A stretch of DNA of 64,000 nt from Algoriphagus algorifonticola (GTDB taxonomy: Bacteria; Bacteroidota; Bacteroidia; Cytophagales; Cyclobacteriaceae), in the NCBI RefSeq assembly GCF_007655305.1, contig NZ_VLOG01000008.1, forward strand, positions 182,053 to 246,052, in the 5' to 3' direction. Both the position numbers and the translations under genes were made by a program. Of this stretch, positions 51,565 to 60,978 are shown piece by piece. Position 1 is the first letter of the stretch. Every line of letters begins with the position of its first letter. The notes beneath the pieces are model-generated. The model saw only the letters and a program-made list of their open reading frames with translations, did not search any database and was not told where the DNA came from.

Positions 51565-52725
51565 TTAGTCCCGTTTTCCCTCGTACAAGTCGTATTTCAG
51601 CAATCTACAGTCGATTGTACCATTCCAAAATTCAATTCTTCGGCTGGCTTTTAGTCCTACTTTTTTGGCCAATTCAAGGTTTCCGGTAAAAATATAACCA
51701 CGATACCCCGCGCATTTTTGTTTCATGAAATCTCCTATCCTGCGGTAGGTTTGCTCCAATTCCGTCTCCTCTCCCAGCCTTTCTCCATATTCGGGATTAA
51801 ACATGATCACGCCTCTTGGCTTCTCTGGAATCTCAGTTTCCGCAAAATCACAAACCTGAAAATCAATCATATGATCCACTCCGGCAGTCATGGCATTTTC
51901 TTTCGCAAATGAAATAGCTTGTAATGAGATATCAGATGCTATAATCTTGACTTCAGGAACCTCCACTATTTTGGCCTCCAACTTCTTTATTTTAGCTTGA
52001 TAGGCAGACTCATCATAACCCAGAATTGACATGAAGGCATAATGGGATCTATATAAACCTGGAAATCTTTTTGTAGCCATCAGTGCTGCTTCTATGGCCA
52101 AAGTACCTGAACCGCACATGGGATTGATAAAAGGTACTCTCGTATTCCATTCGGTAGCATAAATGGTAGCCGCTGCCAAATCCTCCATCATAGGAGCTTT
52201 GCCTGGAATTTTTCTATATCCATGCTTGGCCAGCGTGTCTCCAGAGGTATTAATGTATAAGGTGGCTTGCGTATCCTTCCAGAACATCTGAAAAACGGCC
52301 CCGCTAAATTCTGAGCCAGAATCAGGTCTCCTTCCAAATTTTTCTCTGAAACGATCTACAATAGCATCTTTAATTTTCACATTGACAATCAAAGGGGTAG
52401 TGACACTTTCATTGTCTGCCACTGAATTAATAGAAAAATAGCCATCCACATCCAGATAATCTTCCCAGGTGATAGCTTTTACTCTGCGATAAATATCATC
52501 CGCATGACGCAGATAAAAAGACTTGATTTCGAAGAGTACGTGAGAGGCTGTTCTGAGATGAAGATTCAAATCCATGCAATCTTCCATACTGGCAATAAGT
52601 TCTATCCCTGTTCTCTGTACAGATTCAGGAACGAAACCTAACTCTCTTACTTCTTTTTCCAAGTAGGTCACCGATCGGTCTTTGCAGGTTATAAAGACCT
52701 TTCTTCTTTCATTAAAATCAAGCAT
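51565..52725 (-). CDS. THUMP-domain RNA methyltransferase (RlmL-N-like)
   Basis: 386 residues from the ATG at 52725 (a TTG at 52731 adds two). N-terminal ferredoxin-like/THUMP domain (about 1-165, FITCKDRSVTYLEKEVRELG) and a Rossmann methyltransferase: FINPMCGSGTLAIEAALMA binds SAM, IIASDISLQAISFAKENA follows, and motif IV reads MFNPEYGERLG. Related E. coli RlmL methylates guanine 2445 of 23S rRNA at N2. The motif IV Pro-Pro is Pro-Glu here. Confidence 0.92.
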   Translation of the reverse strand: MLDFNERRKVFITCKDRSVTYLEKEVRELGFVPESVQRTGIELIASMEDCMDLNLHLRTASHVLFEIKSFYLRHADDIYRRVKAITWEDYLDVDGYFSINSVADNESVTTPLIVNVKIKDAIVDRFREKFGRRPDSGSEFSGAVFQMFWKDTQATLYINTSGDTLAKHGYRKIPGKAPMMEDLAAATIYATEWNTRVPFINPMCGSGTLAIEAALMATKRFPGLYRSHYAFMSILGYDESAYQAKIKKLEAKIVEVPEVKIIASDISLQAISFAKENAMTAGVDHMIDFQVCDFAETEIPEKPRGVIMFNPEYGERLGEETELEQTYRRIGDFMKQKCAGYRGYIFTGNLELAKKVGLKASRRIEFWNGTIDCRLLKYDLYEGKRD

Positions 52726-52803
52726 GCACAAAAGTAGGGATTTCAGGCCAAAGGATCTTCGAAGATTTTTGCTAGCTGCTCATGTAAAATCAAAGGTAAA
52801 ACT

Positions 52804-52817
52804 CGCAAACGATTGCG
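52804..52817. promoter_or_regulatory. LacI-type operator before the DUF1080 gene
   Basis: CGCAAACGATTGCG has perfect CGCAA/TTGCG arms and the central CG of LacI-family operators. It shares its first eight bases with the operator at 56848 in front of the hexuronate operon, and lies 73 bases before the ATG at 52890. Confidence 0.6.
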
Positions 52818-52889
52818 TAACTTACATCATACTCAACTTGTACCTAAGCCTCGAAATTTTCAATTTAGAATGTATAAACAAGACTTTGT

Positions 52890-54275
52890 ATGAATATAAA
52901 ATCAATTTACACCCTTGCCCTTCTCAGTAGTATTTTCCTTTTTTCATGTTCTTCCGGTGAAAAAGAAAACGCGGATGGATGGAAAAACCTATTTAATGGA
53001 GAAGATTTAAGCGGTTGGAAGGCAGTAGCCGGAACAGCCACTTTTGCTGTAGAAAATGGCGAAATCATTGGAACCGCAGTTGCTGGCTCTCCCAATACAT
53101 TTTTAATCACTGAAGATACATTCGGGGATTTTATTCTGGAGCTAGAGCTTAAGGTAGAGCATGTTTCTTCTAATTCCGGAGTAATGGCCAGAGGACAATT
53201 TGATCCCAACGGAAGGGACGGGAAAGGATTGGTTTACGGTTACCAAATTGAGGCTGACCCAACCGAGCGAGCTTGGTCAGCTGGTATTTATGATGAAGCC
53301 AGAAGAGGCTGGCTATATCCTTTGGAGCTCAATCCTGAAGCAAAATCAGCTTTCAAATTAGGTGAATACAATCAATATAGAATTGAAGTAATTGGAGATG
53401 AAATCAAAACCTGGTTGAATGGACAGGAAGTTGCTTATGTCGTAGATGACATGGACAAAATAGGTTTTATTGGTCTTCAGGTTCATAGCATCCAAAAGCC
53501 GGAAGATGCAGGTCGAAAAACCTATTTCAGAAATGTAAGGATCAAAACAGAAAACTTAGATCCTCAACCTTTCAATAAAGACATTTTCGTGGTCAATAAC
53601 CGTCTGAATGAATTGACAGATTATGAAAAAAACCAGGGGTGGAGACTTTTATTCAATGGACAAAACTCCGATGGATGGGTTGGAGCTTATAAGGACAACT
53701 TCCCAGATTTTGGTTGGTCTGTTACAGATGGAATATTGACCATTGCAGCCTCAGGTGGTGGAGAATCCACAAATGCTGGAGATATTGTAACCACAGAGGA
53801 ATTCAGTGCTTTTGACTTAGCTTTTGATTTTAAGTTAACGGAAGGAGCCAATAGCGGTGTGAAATATTTTGTCACTTTGAAAGAAGAAAATTCAGGTTCA
53901 GCGATTGGCTTGGAATATCAGATTTTGGATGATGAAAGACATCCAGACGCCAAAATGGGAAGAGAAGGTAACAGAACCTTAGCTTCCTTGTATGATTTGA
54001 TCAAAGCAGAAAAACAGCCTAGATTTTTGAAACCAATCGGAGAATGGAATAAGGGTAGAATAGTCGTGCATCCTGATAATAAAGTGGAACATTATCTAAA
54101 TGGAATTAAAGTAGTTGAATATGTCAGGGGTTCCCAAGAGTACAAAGACCTAGTGGCAATCAGTAAGTATAAAATCTGGGAAAACTTTGGCGAGGCAGAG
54201 CAGGGCCATATCCTTTTGCAGGATCATGGTGATGAAGTCAGCTTTAAAAATATCAAAATCAAAACATTGAACTAA
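52890..54275 (+). CDS. Two-domain DUF1080 (3-keto-disaccharide hydrolase) lipoprotein
   Basis: 461 residues. Lipoprotein signal MNIKSIYTLALLSSIFLFSC. Two tandem DUF1080 beta-sandwich domains follow, at about 30-225 (WKNLFNGEDLSGWKAV to NVRIKTENLD) and 245-460 (WRLLFNGQNSDGWVGAYKD to NIKIKTLN); each opens with LFNG.....GW and ends with a short NxxIKT strand. Each single domain is the usual whole protein, so this is an internal duplication. The family hydrolyses glycosidic bonds of 3-keto-sugars in the periplasm or at the cell surface. Twelve bases before the oxidoreductase gene. Confidence 0.9.
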   Translation: MNIKSIYTLALLSSIFLFSCSSGEKENADGWKNLFNGEDLSGWKAVAGTATFAVENGEIIGTAVAGSPNTFLITEDTFGDFILELELKVEHVSSNSGVMARGQFDPNGRDGKGLVYGYQIEADPTERAWSAGIYDEARRGWLYPLELNPEAKSAFKLGEYNQYRIEVIGDEIKTWLNGQEVAYVVDDMDKIGFIGLQVHSIQKPEDAGRKTYFRNVRIKTENLDPQPFNKDIFVVNNRLNELTDYEKNQGWRLLFNGQNSDGWVGAYKDNFPDFGWSVTDGILTIAASGGGESTNAGDIVTTEEFSAFDLAFDFKLTEGANSGVKYFVTLKEENSGSAIGLEYQILDDERHPDAKMGREGNRTLASLYDLIKAEKQPRFLKPIGEWNKGRIVVHPDNKVEHYLNGIKVVEYVRGSQEYKDLVAISKYKIWENFGEAEQGHILLQDHGDEVSFKNIKIKTLN

Positions 54276-54287
54276 GACCCAATAACC

Positions 54288-55637
54288 ATGAGCAAGCAAA
54301 ATAGAAGAGAGTTTATCAAAAAAAGTACGGCAGCCACCCTAGGCTTATCGGCTTTGGGAGCTGTGGGCTTTTCAGCCAAATCCTATGGTAGAATCATTGG
54401 TGCCAATGAACGATTGAATGTAGCTATAGCAGGTTTGGGAAGGAGATTGGGAGCTTTTTACGAGCCAATCGCTTTAGAATCCAGCAATGTGAATTTGCTT
54501 TACCTCTGTGATGTAATGCAAAGCCAAATGACCAAAGCAGCAGGCAATTTTTCCAAGCATATTTCTTATCAGCCCAAATTGGAAGGGAACATCATGAAGG
54601 TTTTGGAGGACAAGGACTTGGATGTTTTGATTAATGCTACTCCGGATCATTGGCATGCACCGGGAACTTGGCTTGCAATGGAAAGAGGAAAACACGTATA
54701 TGTAGAAAAGCCTTGCTCCCATAATCCAAAAGAAGGAGAACTATTGATCGCCTTACAGAAGAAATACAATAAGGTAGTTCAAATGGGCAATCAGCAACGC
54801 TCAGCTCCGGAAAGTAGAGAAATCATCGCAGCCATACATAATGGAGCAATTGGAAAAGCTTATAAAGCGGTTGCCTTTTATAGCAATCAGCGAGGAAGAG
54901 TAGTCAATCCCACCCCTGCTCCAGTGCCTGAAGGTTTGGATTGGGACATGTTTCAGGGTCCCGCTCCAAGGAGAGCATACACTCATGACACTTGGGATTA
55001 CAATTGGCACTGGTATGGTTGGGATTATGGCACTGCAGAGACAGGCAATAATGCTACTCATGAATTAGATGTGGCAAGATGGGCTTTGCAGGTAGATTAC
55101 CCCTCGCAGGTCATGGTTGATGCTGGAAAGTATCATTTTGTGGATGATGGATGGACTATGTATGATACCATGGAAGCCACCTTTAAATTTGGAAAAGATA
55201 AGACCATCACTTGGGATGGGAAGAGCAGAAATGGCTTGAATACTTATGGAGCAGATAGAGGGACAATCATCTACGGTTCTGAAGGAAGTGTATTTGTGAA
55301 TAGAAATGGCTATAAGCACTTTGACCGAAATGGAAAACTGATTAAGGATAGCCAATCCTCAGGGTCCGAAGGTGGAACACAACTCGGAGGAGGTGGAGAC
55401 ATGAGTACTACTCACGTAGTCAACTTCTTTAATGCGGTAAGAGGAAAAGAAAAACAGAATTCTAATATCGAAGAAGGAGCGGTAAGTACATTGCTTTGTC
55501 ATTTGGCAAATATTGCTTCGAGAACCGGAGAAATATTACAATGTGATCCAAAAAATGGACATATCACCAATTCCAAAGCAGGGATGGCTTTATGGACGCG
55601 CCAATACGAAAAAGGATGGGAGCCACCAAAGATATAA
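54288..55637 (+). CDS. Tat-exported Gfo/Idh/MocA oxidoreductase
   Basis: 449 residues. Twin-arginine signal (NRREFIKKS, then TLGLSALGAVGFSAKS), Rossmann NAD(P)-binding AIAGLGRRLGAF, VLINATPDHWHAPGTWLAM, the catalytic EKPCSHNPKEGE, VQMGNQQRSAPESREI and a C-terminal substrate domain (NWHWYGWDYGTAETGNNATHE). Exported members oxidise sugars, for example at C3, with a tightly bound cofactor. Together with the neighbouring keto-disaccharide hydrolase it fits a periplasmic 3-keto-glycoside pathway. Confidence 0.92.
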   Translation: MSKQNRREFIKKSTAATLGLSALGAVGFSAKSYGRIIGANERLNVAIAGLGRRLGAFYEPIALESSNVNLLYLCDVMQSQMTKAAGNFSKHISYQPKLEGNIMKVLEDKDLDVLINATPDHWHAPGTWLAMERGKHVYVEKPCSHNPKEGELLIALQKKYNKVVQMGNQQRSAPESREIIAAIHNGAIGKAYKAVAFYSNQRGRVVNPTPAPVPEGLDWDMFQGPAPRRAYTHDTWDYNWHWYGWDYGTAETGNNATHELDVARWALQVDYPSQVMVDAGKYHFVDDGWTMYDTMEATFKFGKDKTITWDGKSRNGLNTYGADRGTIIYGSEGSVFVNRNGYKHFDRNGKLIKDSQSSGSEGGTQLGGGGDMSTTHVVNFFNAVRGKEKQNSNIEEGAVSTLLCHLANIASRTGEILQCDPKNGHITNSKAGMALWTRQYEKGWEPPKI

Positions 55638-55659
55638 TTTAGATACACTATCAAACAAT

Positions 55660-55697
55660 GGAAGATCGAATTATATACTTTGGTCTTCCTTTTTTTA
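55660..55697 (+). terminator. Intrinsic terminator after the oxidoreductase gene
   Basis: Eight-base stem GGAAGATC/GGTCTTCC (55660-55667 with 55682-55689, one T-G wobble), 14-base loop, then eight T. Confidence 0.75.
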
Positions 55698-55742
55698 TTC
55701 GTTTTATTTTTGATTGAAATTCAAGTACTTACTGTAAAGAAT

Positions 55743-56765
55743 TCACCTCACTAAAGTAGACTCCCTAATCGTAATTTTACTGGGAATGGTAATCACCTGA
55801 TTCAATAAATCGGGCTGTCTGGGCTTTGTTAGCTTTTTGATTAAAAGCTTTGCACACTCCTCCCCTATAGTTTCTGCCGGTTGGGTAATGGTCGTCAGAG
55901 AAGGATTGAGCAAACCGGCAATGCTCATATTTGAGAAGGAAATAATCTTCAAATCATCCGGAATACTCAAATTCGTTTTCTTGACGGCCTGATAAGTTGC
56001 CAAAGCCAATTTTTCAACAGAGGAAAGAATGCCATCTGGTCTGTTTGAGGACAACAACAACTCCCAAATCAACTGAGTATTATCTTCATCACTATGACAG
56101 CAATGAAGGCTAAAAGCAGGCTCAGGCTCCATTCCTGACATTTTTAAAGCGTCCACATAGCCCCGATGCCTCTCCTTGGTAATCGAGAGTTCTTTGCTCA
56201 GCATCAAAAATGCGATCTTTTTACATCCTTGTTGGATTAAATGCTTGGTTCCCTCAAAAGCACTTTCATAGTCATTGGTAATGAATTTGGTAGTGGGGAT
56301 TTCTGAACAAATCCTATCAAAAAATAAAATAGGCAAGCCTCTATCATGCAAACGCTTCAAATGAGAAACATCACTTGTTTGGCTGGAAACAGACATAACT
56401 ATTGCATCAGCTCTGCCATTTTGAAGCAAAGAAAGGATTTTCTTTTCTTTCTCTACATCCTCGTGGGTACTGTAAACCAGCAAATGATAGCCATGCTCAG
56501 AAGTAATTTCTTCGATTCCATCGATCACCTGAGAAAAAAAGTAATTGATACGCTCAGGGATAATTACGGCGATGGTTTTACTCTTATTCTCCCTCAAACT
56601 TCTGGCAAATGGATTAGGCTGATAATTCAGTTTTTCCGCCATGCTAATCACCTTTTTTTTGGTAGCTTCCGAAATTTCGTAACTGTCATTTAAAGCTCTG
56701 GATACGGTAGATGGCGCCAAATTCAACTCTGCAGCCAATTCCTTGAGACTGATTCCATTATTCAT
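55743..56765 (-). CDS. LacI-family transcriptional regulator
   Basis: 340 residues from the ATG at 56765 (NNGISLKELAAELNLAP); the longer form to 56813 is unlikely. Residues 1-60 form the HTH and hinge helix (LAPSTVSRALNDSYEIS, NPFARSLR), and the rest is a periplasmic-binding-protein-like sensor (IAVIIPERINYFFSQVIDG, GLPILFFDRIC, RPDGILSSVEKLALATYQ). It is divergent from uxaC and likely senses a hexuronate-derived metabolite. Operator candidates are at 56848 and 52804. Confidence 0.92.
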   Translation of the reverse strand: MNNGISLKELAAELNLAPSTVSRALNDSYEISEATKKKVISMAEKLNYQPNPFARSLRENKSKTIAVIIPERINYFFSQVIDGIEEITSEHGYHLLVYSTHEDVEKEKKILSLLQNGRADAIVMSVSSQTSDVSHLKRLHDRGLPILFFDRICSEIPTTKFITNDYESAFEGTKHLIQQGCKKIAFLMLSKELSITKERHRGYVDALKMSGMEPEPAFSLHCCHSDEDNTQLIWELLLSSNRPDGILSSVEKLALATYQAVKKTNLSIPDDLKIISFSNMSIAGLLNPSLTTITQPAETIGEECAKLLIKKLTKPRQPDLLNQVITIPSKITIRESTLVR

Positions 56766-56847
56766 GACTATTTTGGGTTTGTTAGTATAAAAGTCATTGA
56801 AAATACGAATCATTTTCGCTCACTTGGTAAAATGGTTCGGAAAATTT

Positions 56848-56861
56848 CGCAAACGTTTTCG
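56848..56861. promoter_or_regulatory. LacI-type operator between the regulator and uxaC
   Basis: CGCAAACGTTTTCG, a palindrome with central AAACGTTT and 12 of 14 symmetric positions, matches the classic LacI-family operator shape. It lies in the divergent region (84 bases from the regulator ATG, 79 from uxaC). Confidence 0.7.
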
Positions 56862-56939
56862 TATTTAAATCTTCAAATGCTCTCGATTCGGGGTAAATTC
56901 AAGTTTGAAACGGAATGCTAATTTGATGACCTTTTTCCC

Positions 56940-58379
56940 ATGATTTCAACTGATTCGCAAGTGAATTTTCTATCCGAAGACTTCTTATTGCAAAACTCTT
57001 TTGCTAAGACGCTATACCACGATTACGCTAAAAATCTATCCATCATAGATTATCACAACCATCTTTCTCCCTCAGAGGTCAATTCCAACAGGCAATTTGA
57101 TAATATGAGCCAAATTTGGTTGGCTGGAGATCACTATAAGTGGAGAGCTATGCGGACCTTGGGCGTCTCTGAGAAATATATTACAGGCAATGCTACTGAT
57201 TCAGAGAAGTTTAAAAAATGGGCTCAAACCGTTCCTTACACCATGCGTAATCCGCTGTATCATTGGACTCATTTAGAGCTGAAAAGATATTTTGGAATTG
57301 AAGAAATATTAAATGAATCCAATGCAGCTGAAGTTTATCTTCATTGCAATGAATTACTTCAAAAGCCGGAATATGCCACACAAGGATTATTGGGGCAAAT
57401 GAAAGTGGAAGTAATCTGCTCCACAGATGATCCAGTAGATTCACTTCAGGATCATGTAGATTTTAGCAGGAAAAAAACCTCCCTATCCATGTATCCTGCA
57501 TTCCGGCCGGATAAAGCTTATGCCATAGAAAACCCGGATGCCTATCTATCCTATTTAGAAAAACTGGGAGAAGCAGCAGGAATTAACATTCAGAATTATG
57601 AAGATCTTTTGGCTGCTTTGGAAAATAGAATTGGATATTTTCATGAGAGGGGTTGTAGGCTAAGTGATCATGGTTTAGAGCAATTATATTTCTTTGAAAA
57701 AGACGAATTCAATCTTCAGGATCTATTTGAGTTAATTCGCTTCAAAAAGAAATTAGAACCCAAAGAAATCCAGTATTTCAAGTTCAAAACCTTGCAGACA
57801 CTTTGCAAAATGTATCATTCCAAGGGCTGGGTTCAGCAGTTTCATTTGGGAGCTTTGCGAAATACCAATTCCAGAAAGCTGGCTGAATTAGGACCTGATA
57901 CTGGATTTGATTCTATTGGCGATTTTGATCAAGCCCAAGCATTAGCAGGCTTCTTAAATTCACTTGATAGCAAGGATCAATTAGCTAAAACTGTCCTTTA
58001 TAATCTCAATCCAAGAGACAATGAAGTATTTGCAACCATGGTTGGAAATTTTAACGATGGAAGCACCAAAGGAAAAATTCAATTTGGCTCAGGTTGGTGG
58101 TATTTAGACCAGAAAGATGGAATGGAAGCGCAAATGAATGTATTATCAAATATGGGATTGATTTCATGTTTTATAGGTATGTTGACCGATTCCAGAAGCT
58201 TTTTATCCTTCCCAAGACATGAATATTTCCGAAGAATCCTTTGCAATCTATTTGGAAAAGATGTAGAAAATGGAGAGCTCCCCTGGGATGAGAAATGGCT
58301 TGGAAAAATCATTGCTGATATTTGCTACCATAATGCCAAAAATTATTTTGACTTTGATTCAAAAAATATAACAATCTGA
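56940..58379 (+). CDS. uxaC: Glucuronate isomerase
   Basis: 479 residues, amidohydrolase-like TIM barrel. IDYHNHLSPSEV (about 38-49) holds the metal-binding His pair; DNMSQIWLAGDHYKWRAMR and CSTDDPVDSLQDH and FGSGWWYLDQKDGMEAQMN are UxaC landmarks. It interconverts glucuronate/fructuronate (and galacturonate/tagaturonate). First gene of the hexuronate operon; the next starts two bases after its stop. Confidence 0.95.
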   Translation: MISTDSQVNFLSEDFLLQNSFAKTLYHDYAKNLSIIDYHNHLSPSEVNSNRQFDNMSQIWLAGDHYKWRAMRTLGVSEKYITGNATDSEKFKKWAQTVPYTMRNPLYHWTHLELKRYFGIEEILNESNAAEVYLHCNELLQKPEYATQGLLGQMKVEVICSTDDPVDSLQDHVDFSRKKTSLSMYPAFRPDKAYAIENPDAYLSYLEKLGEAAGINIQNYEDLLAALENRIGYFHERGCRLSDHGLEQLYFFEKDEFNLQDLFELIRFKKKLEPKEIQYFKFKTLQTLCKMYHSKGWVQQFHLGALRNTNSRKLAELGPDTGFDSIGDFDQAQALAGFLNSLDSKDQLAKTVLYNLNPRDNEVFATMVGNFNDGSTKGKIQFGSGWWYLDQKDGMEAQMNVLSNMGLISCFIGMLTDSRSFLSFPRHEYFRRILCNLFGKDVENGELPWDEKWLGKIIADICYHNAKNYFDFDSKNITI

Positions 58380-58381
58380 TA

Positions 58382-59200
58382 ATGAGCAATTCTCTTTTCA
58401 AACTTTCAGGAAAAATAATTGCCTTCTCTGGCGCAACCGGTGTGCTTGGCGAAGCGATGAGTAGGCACTTAGCAAAAGAAGGTGCTACTATATTAATTCT
58501 CGGAAGAAATGAAATAAAAATAAAAGAGCTCATAGCAACAATAGAATCAGAGGGAGGAAAGGCTGAAGGATATCTTTGTGATGTTACCGATGAAGATCAA
58601 GTTAAAAAAGCAGCTGATAAAGTTAAAAAATCGGTTGGAAGCATTGATATTTTGATCAATGCAGCGGGTGGAAATATGCCAGGTGCTGTAATCAAGCCTG
58701 ATCAAAATTTTCTCGATTTAAATGCAGAGGCTTTGAAAAAAGTGATGGATCTCAACTATTTGGGAACAGTGCTACCAACCAAGCATTTTCTTCCTTTGAT
58801 GCTGTCACAAAATAAAGGAAACATCATCAATATCAGCTCCATGGCTGCGAGTAGGCCTATGACGAGAGTGATGGGTTATGCTTCTGCCAAAGCAGCTATA
58901 GATAATATGACCAAGTGGTTGGCCGTAGAACTGGCTAAGAAACATGGACCGGAATTTAGGGTAAATGCAATTGCTCCTGGATTTTTTCTAACTGAGCAAA
59001 ACCGGACTTTATTAACTGAAAATGACGGATCGCTGACTAGTCGAGGAAATCAGATCATAGAACATACTCCTATGGATAGATTTGGAAAACCAGAAGATCT
59101 CTTTGGAGTCTTGCAATGGCTATGTTCAGATGCCTCAACATTCGTCACAGGTACTATCATTCCGGTCGATGGTGGCTTTAGCGCATTTTCCGGTGTGTAA
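58382..59200 (+). CDS. SDR-family fructuronate reductase (D-mannonate oxidoreductase)
   Basis: 272 residues, classical short-chain dehydrogenase: cofactor loop SGATGVLGEAMSRHLA, NAAGGN, catalytic Ser in NISSMAAS and YASAK. Its position between uxaC and uxuA, and the YjmF-like residue pattern, support reduction of fructuronate to mannonate, the step done by the unrelated UxuB of E. coli. Specificity is inferred from context. Confidence 0.88.
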   Translation: MSNSLFKLSGKIIAFSGATGVLGEAMSRHLAKEGATILILGRNEIKIKELIATIESEGGKAEGYLCDVTDEDQVKKAADKVKKSVGSIDILINAAGGNMPGAVIKPDQNFLDLNAEALKKVMDLNYLGTVLPTKHFLPLMLSQNKGNIINISSMAASRPMTRVMGYASAKAAIDNMTKWLAVELAKKHGPEFRVNAIAPGFFLTEQNRTLLTENDGSLTSRGNQIIEHTPMDRFGKPEDLFGVLQWLCSDASTFVTGTIIPVDGGFSAFSGV

Positions 59201-59241
59201 TTCCTATGATCTCAACCCAATAAACCCTAAAAGAAAAATCA

Positions 59242-60420
59242 ATGGCACTATTCAAAATGGAACAAACCATGCGATGGTATGGTCCTAATGATCCAGTCAG
59301 TTTAAGAGATATTCGTCAAGCAGGTGCTACAGGTATTGTAACTGCCCTTCACCACATCCCAAATGGGGAAATATGGTCAAGAGAAGAGATCCAACTTCGA
59401 AAAAAAACCATTGAGAATGCAGGACTAACCTGGTCTGTGGTAGAATCAGTTCCAGTTCATGAGCATATTAAAACCCGATCTGCTAACTTCCAGGAATTGA
59501 TAGCCAATTACCAACAAACCATCAGAAATCTGGCATCTGAAGGAATTTTTACTGTTTGTTACAATTTCATGCCCATACTAGACTGGACAAGAACGGATCT
59601 GGAACGAGAACTTCCAAATGGATCCAAGGCCTTGTTTTATGAAAAGAAGGCGGTTCAGGCATTCGACCTTTTTATTTTGAAAAGACCTGCTGCCTTGGAG
59701 GAATATACTTCTAAAGAAATTGAGGAAGTGCGAAAGTATTATGAAGCCCTTTCTCCTGAAAAAAAGCAATTGATACTTGATAATATTCTGAAAGGCTTAC
59801 CAGGCTCTGAAATTGGCTACACCTTGGATGAGTTCAGAGAAATGCTTTCAACTTATGAAGGCATCAATGCACCTAAACTTCAAGAACATCTCAGGCTTTT
59901 TTTGGATGCTATAGTTCCTGTAGCCGAAGAAGTGGGTGTTTACATGACCATACACCCAGATGATCCCCCTTTCTCCCTTTATGGTCTACCCAGAGTAGTA
60001 TCTACTGCAGCTGATGCAAGAAGAATCATCCAAGATAATCCAAGTCCTCATAACGGATTGTGTTTTTGCACAGGAAGTTACGGGGTAAGACCGGACAACG
60101 ATTTACCTGCCATGGTTGCAGAATTTGGTGATCATATCAATTTCATCCATCTGAGAAGTACTAAAAGAGATGAGGCAGGGAATTTCTTTGAAGATAATCA
60201 TTTGGAAGGCGATGTGCCTATGGTTGCCGTAATTGATGAAATACTGAAAATTCAGGAAAAACGGGAAAAAAGTATTCCTATGCGTCCTGATCATGGACAC
60301 CAGATGCTAGATGATTTAGGTAAAAAAACCAATCCCGGCTACTCAGCAATTGGAAGATTAAAAGGTTTGGCTGAAATTAGAGGAGTGGAGCAAGCACTTC
60401 TTTATAGCAAAACCAAATGA
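59242..60420 (+). CDS. uxuA: Mannonate dehydratase
   Basis: 392 residues. The N-terminus ([50 protein letters not shown]) matches E. coli UxuA nearly residue by residue. E. coli UxuA begins at the equivalent of Met6, so 59257 may be the true start. Metal ligands occur in [22 protein letters not shown] and RPDHGHQM. It dehydrates D-mannonate to 2-keto-3-deoxygluconate. KdgK and KdgA are not in this window. Four-base overlap with the next gene. Confidence 0.95.
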   Translation: MALFKMEQTMRWYGPNDPVSLRDIRQAGATGIVTALHHIPNGEIWSREEIQLRKKTIENAGLTWSVVESVPVHEHIKTRSANFQELIANYQQTIRNLASEGIFTVCYNFMPILDWTRTDLERELPNGSKALFYEKKAVQAFDLFILKRPAALEEYTSKEIEEVRKYYEALSPEKKQLILDNILKGLPGSEIGYTLDEFREMLSTYEGINAPKLQEHLRLFLDAIVPVAEEVGVYMTIHPDDPPFSLYGLPRVVSTAADARRIIQDNPSPHNGLCFCTGSYGVRPDNDLPAMVAEFGDHINFIHLRSTKRDEAGNFFEDNHLEGDVPMVAVIDEILKIQEKREKSIPMRPDHGHQMLDDLGKKTNPGYSAIGRLKGLAEIRGVEQALLYSKTK

Positions 60421-60968
60421 CAGAAAAAGAAAAAATGCTCGCCGGCCAACTCTATCAGGCCGGCGATCCTGTTTTAACTTCAGAAAGGCTTCAGGCAAGA
60501 AAGCTGTTGAAAGAGTTCAATTTTTCAGATCCGGAAAAATCTGAGGAAAAACAAAAAATCTTGGTGAAATTGTTAGGGACCATCGGTGAAAACTGCTGGA
60601 TCGAGCCTCCTTTTTCTTGTGATTATGGGTATAATATTTCTTTGGGAAACCATGTCTTTTTTAACTTCAATTGTGTCATACTGGATGTAGTACCGGTTAC
60701 TATAGGCGACCGAACTCTAGTGGGCCCTAATGTTCAATTTTACCCCGCAACCCACCCTCTCGATGCAAAAACCAGAGGAGAACTTTGGGAATTTGGAAAA
60801 GAAATTCATGTTGGAACAGATGTTTGGATTGGAGGTGGAAGCATTATCTGCCCAGGTGTAAAAATCGGTAATAGGTCAATTATTGGAGCGGGATCTGTGG
60901 TGACCAAAGATGTTCCTGATGATGTGATAGTTGCAGGTAATCCCGCCCGAAAAATCAAAAAATTATAA
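60417..60968 (+). CDS. Maltose/galactoside O-acetyltransferase (left-handed beta helix)
   Basis: 183 residues. N-terminal Mac domain ([20 protein letters not shown]), then hexapeptide repeats ([52 protein letters not shown]) with the catalytic His in YPATHPL. It transfers acetyl from acetyl-CoA to a sugar hydroxyl. Overlaps uxuA by 4 bases, so it is cotranscribed; its role in hexuronate use is not obvious and may be detoxification of surplus sugars. Confidence 0.9.
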   Translation: MTEKEKMLAGQLYQAGDPVLTSERLQARKLLKEFNFSDPEKSEEKQKILVKLLGTIGENCWIEPPFSCDYGYNISLGNHVFFNFNCVILDVVPVTIGDRTLVGPNVQFYPATHPLDAKTRGELWEFGKEIHVGTDVWIGGGSIICPGVKIGNRSIIGAGSVVTKDVPDDVIVAGNPARKIKKL

Positions 60969-60978
60969 GCTAAAAATC

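Noticed and set aside
60931..60978. Longer N-terminus of the acyl-CoA dehydrogenase
   Set aside because: It overlaps the end of the acetyltransferase gene and adds 16 residues not expected in the family; the ATG at 60979 lies 10 bases after the previous stop.
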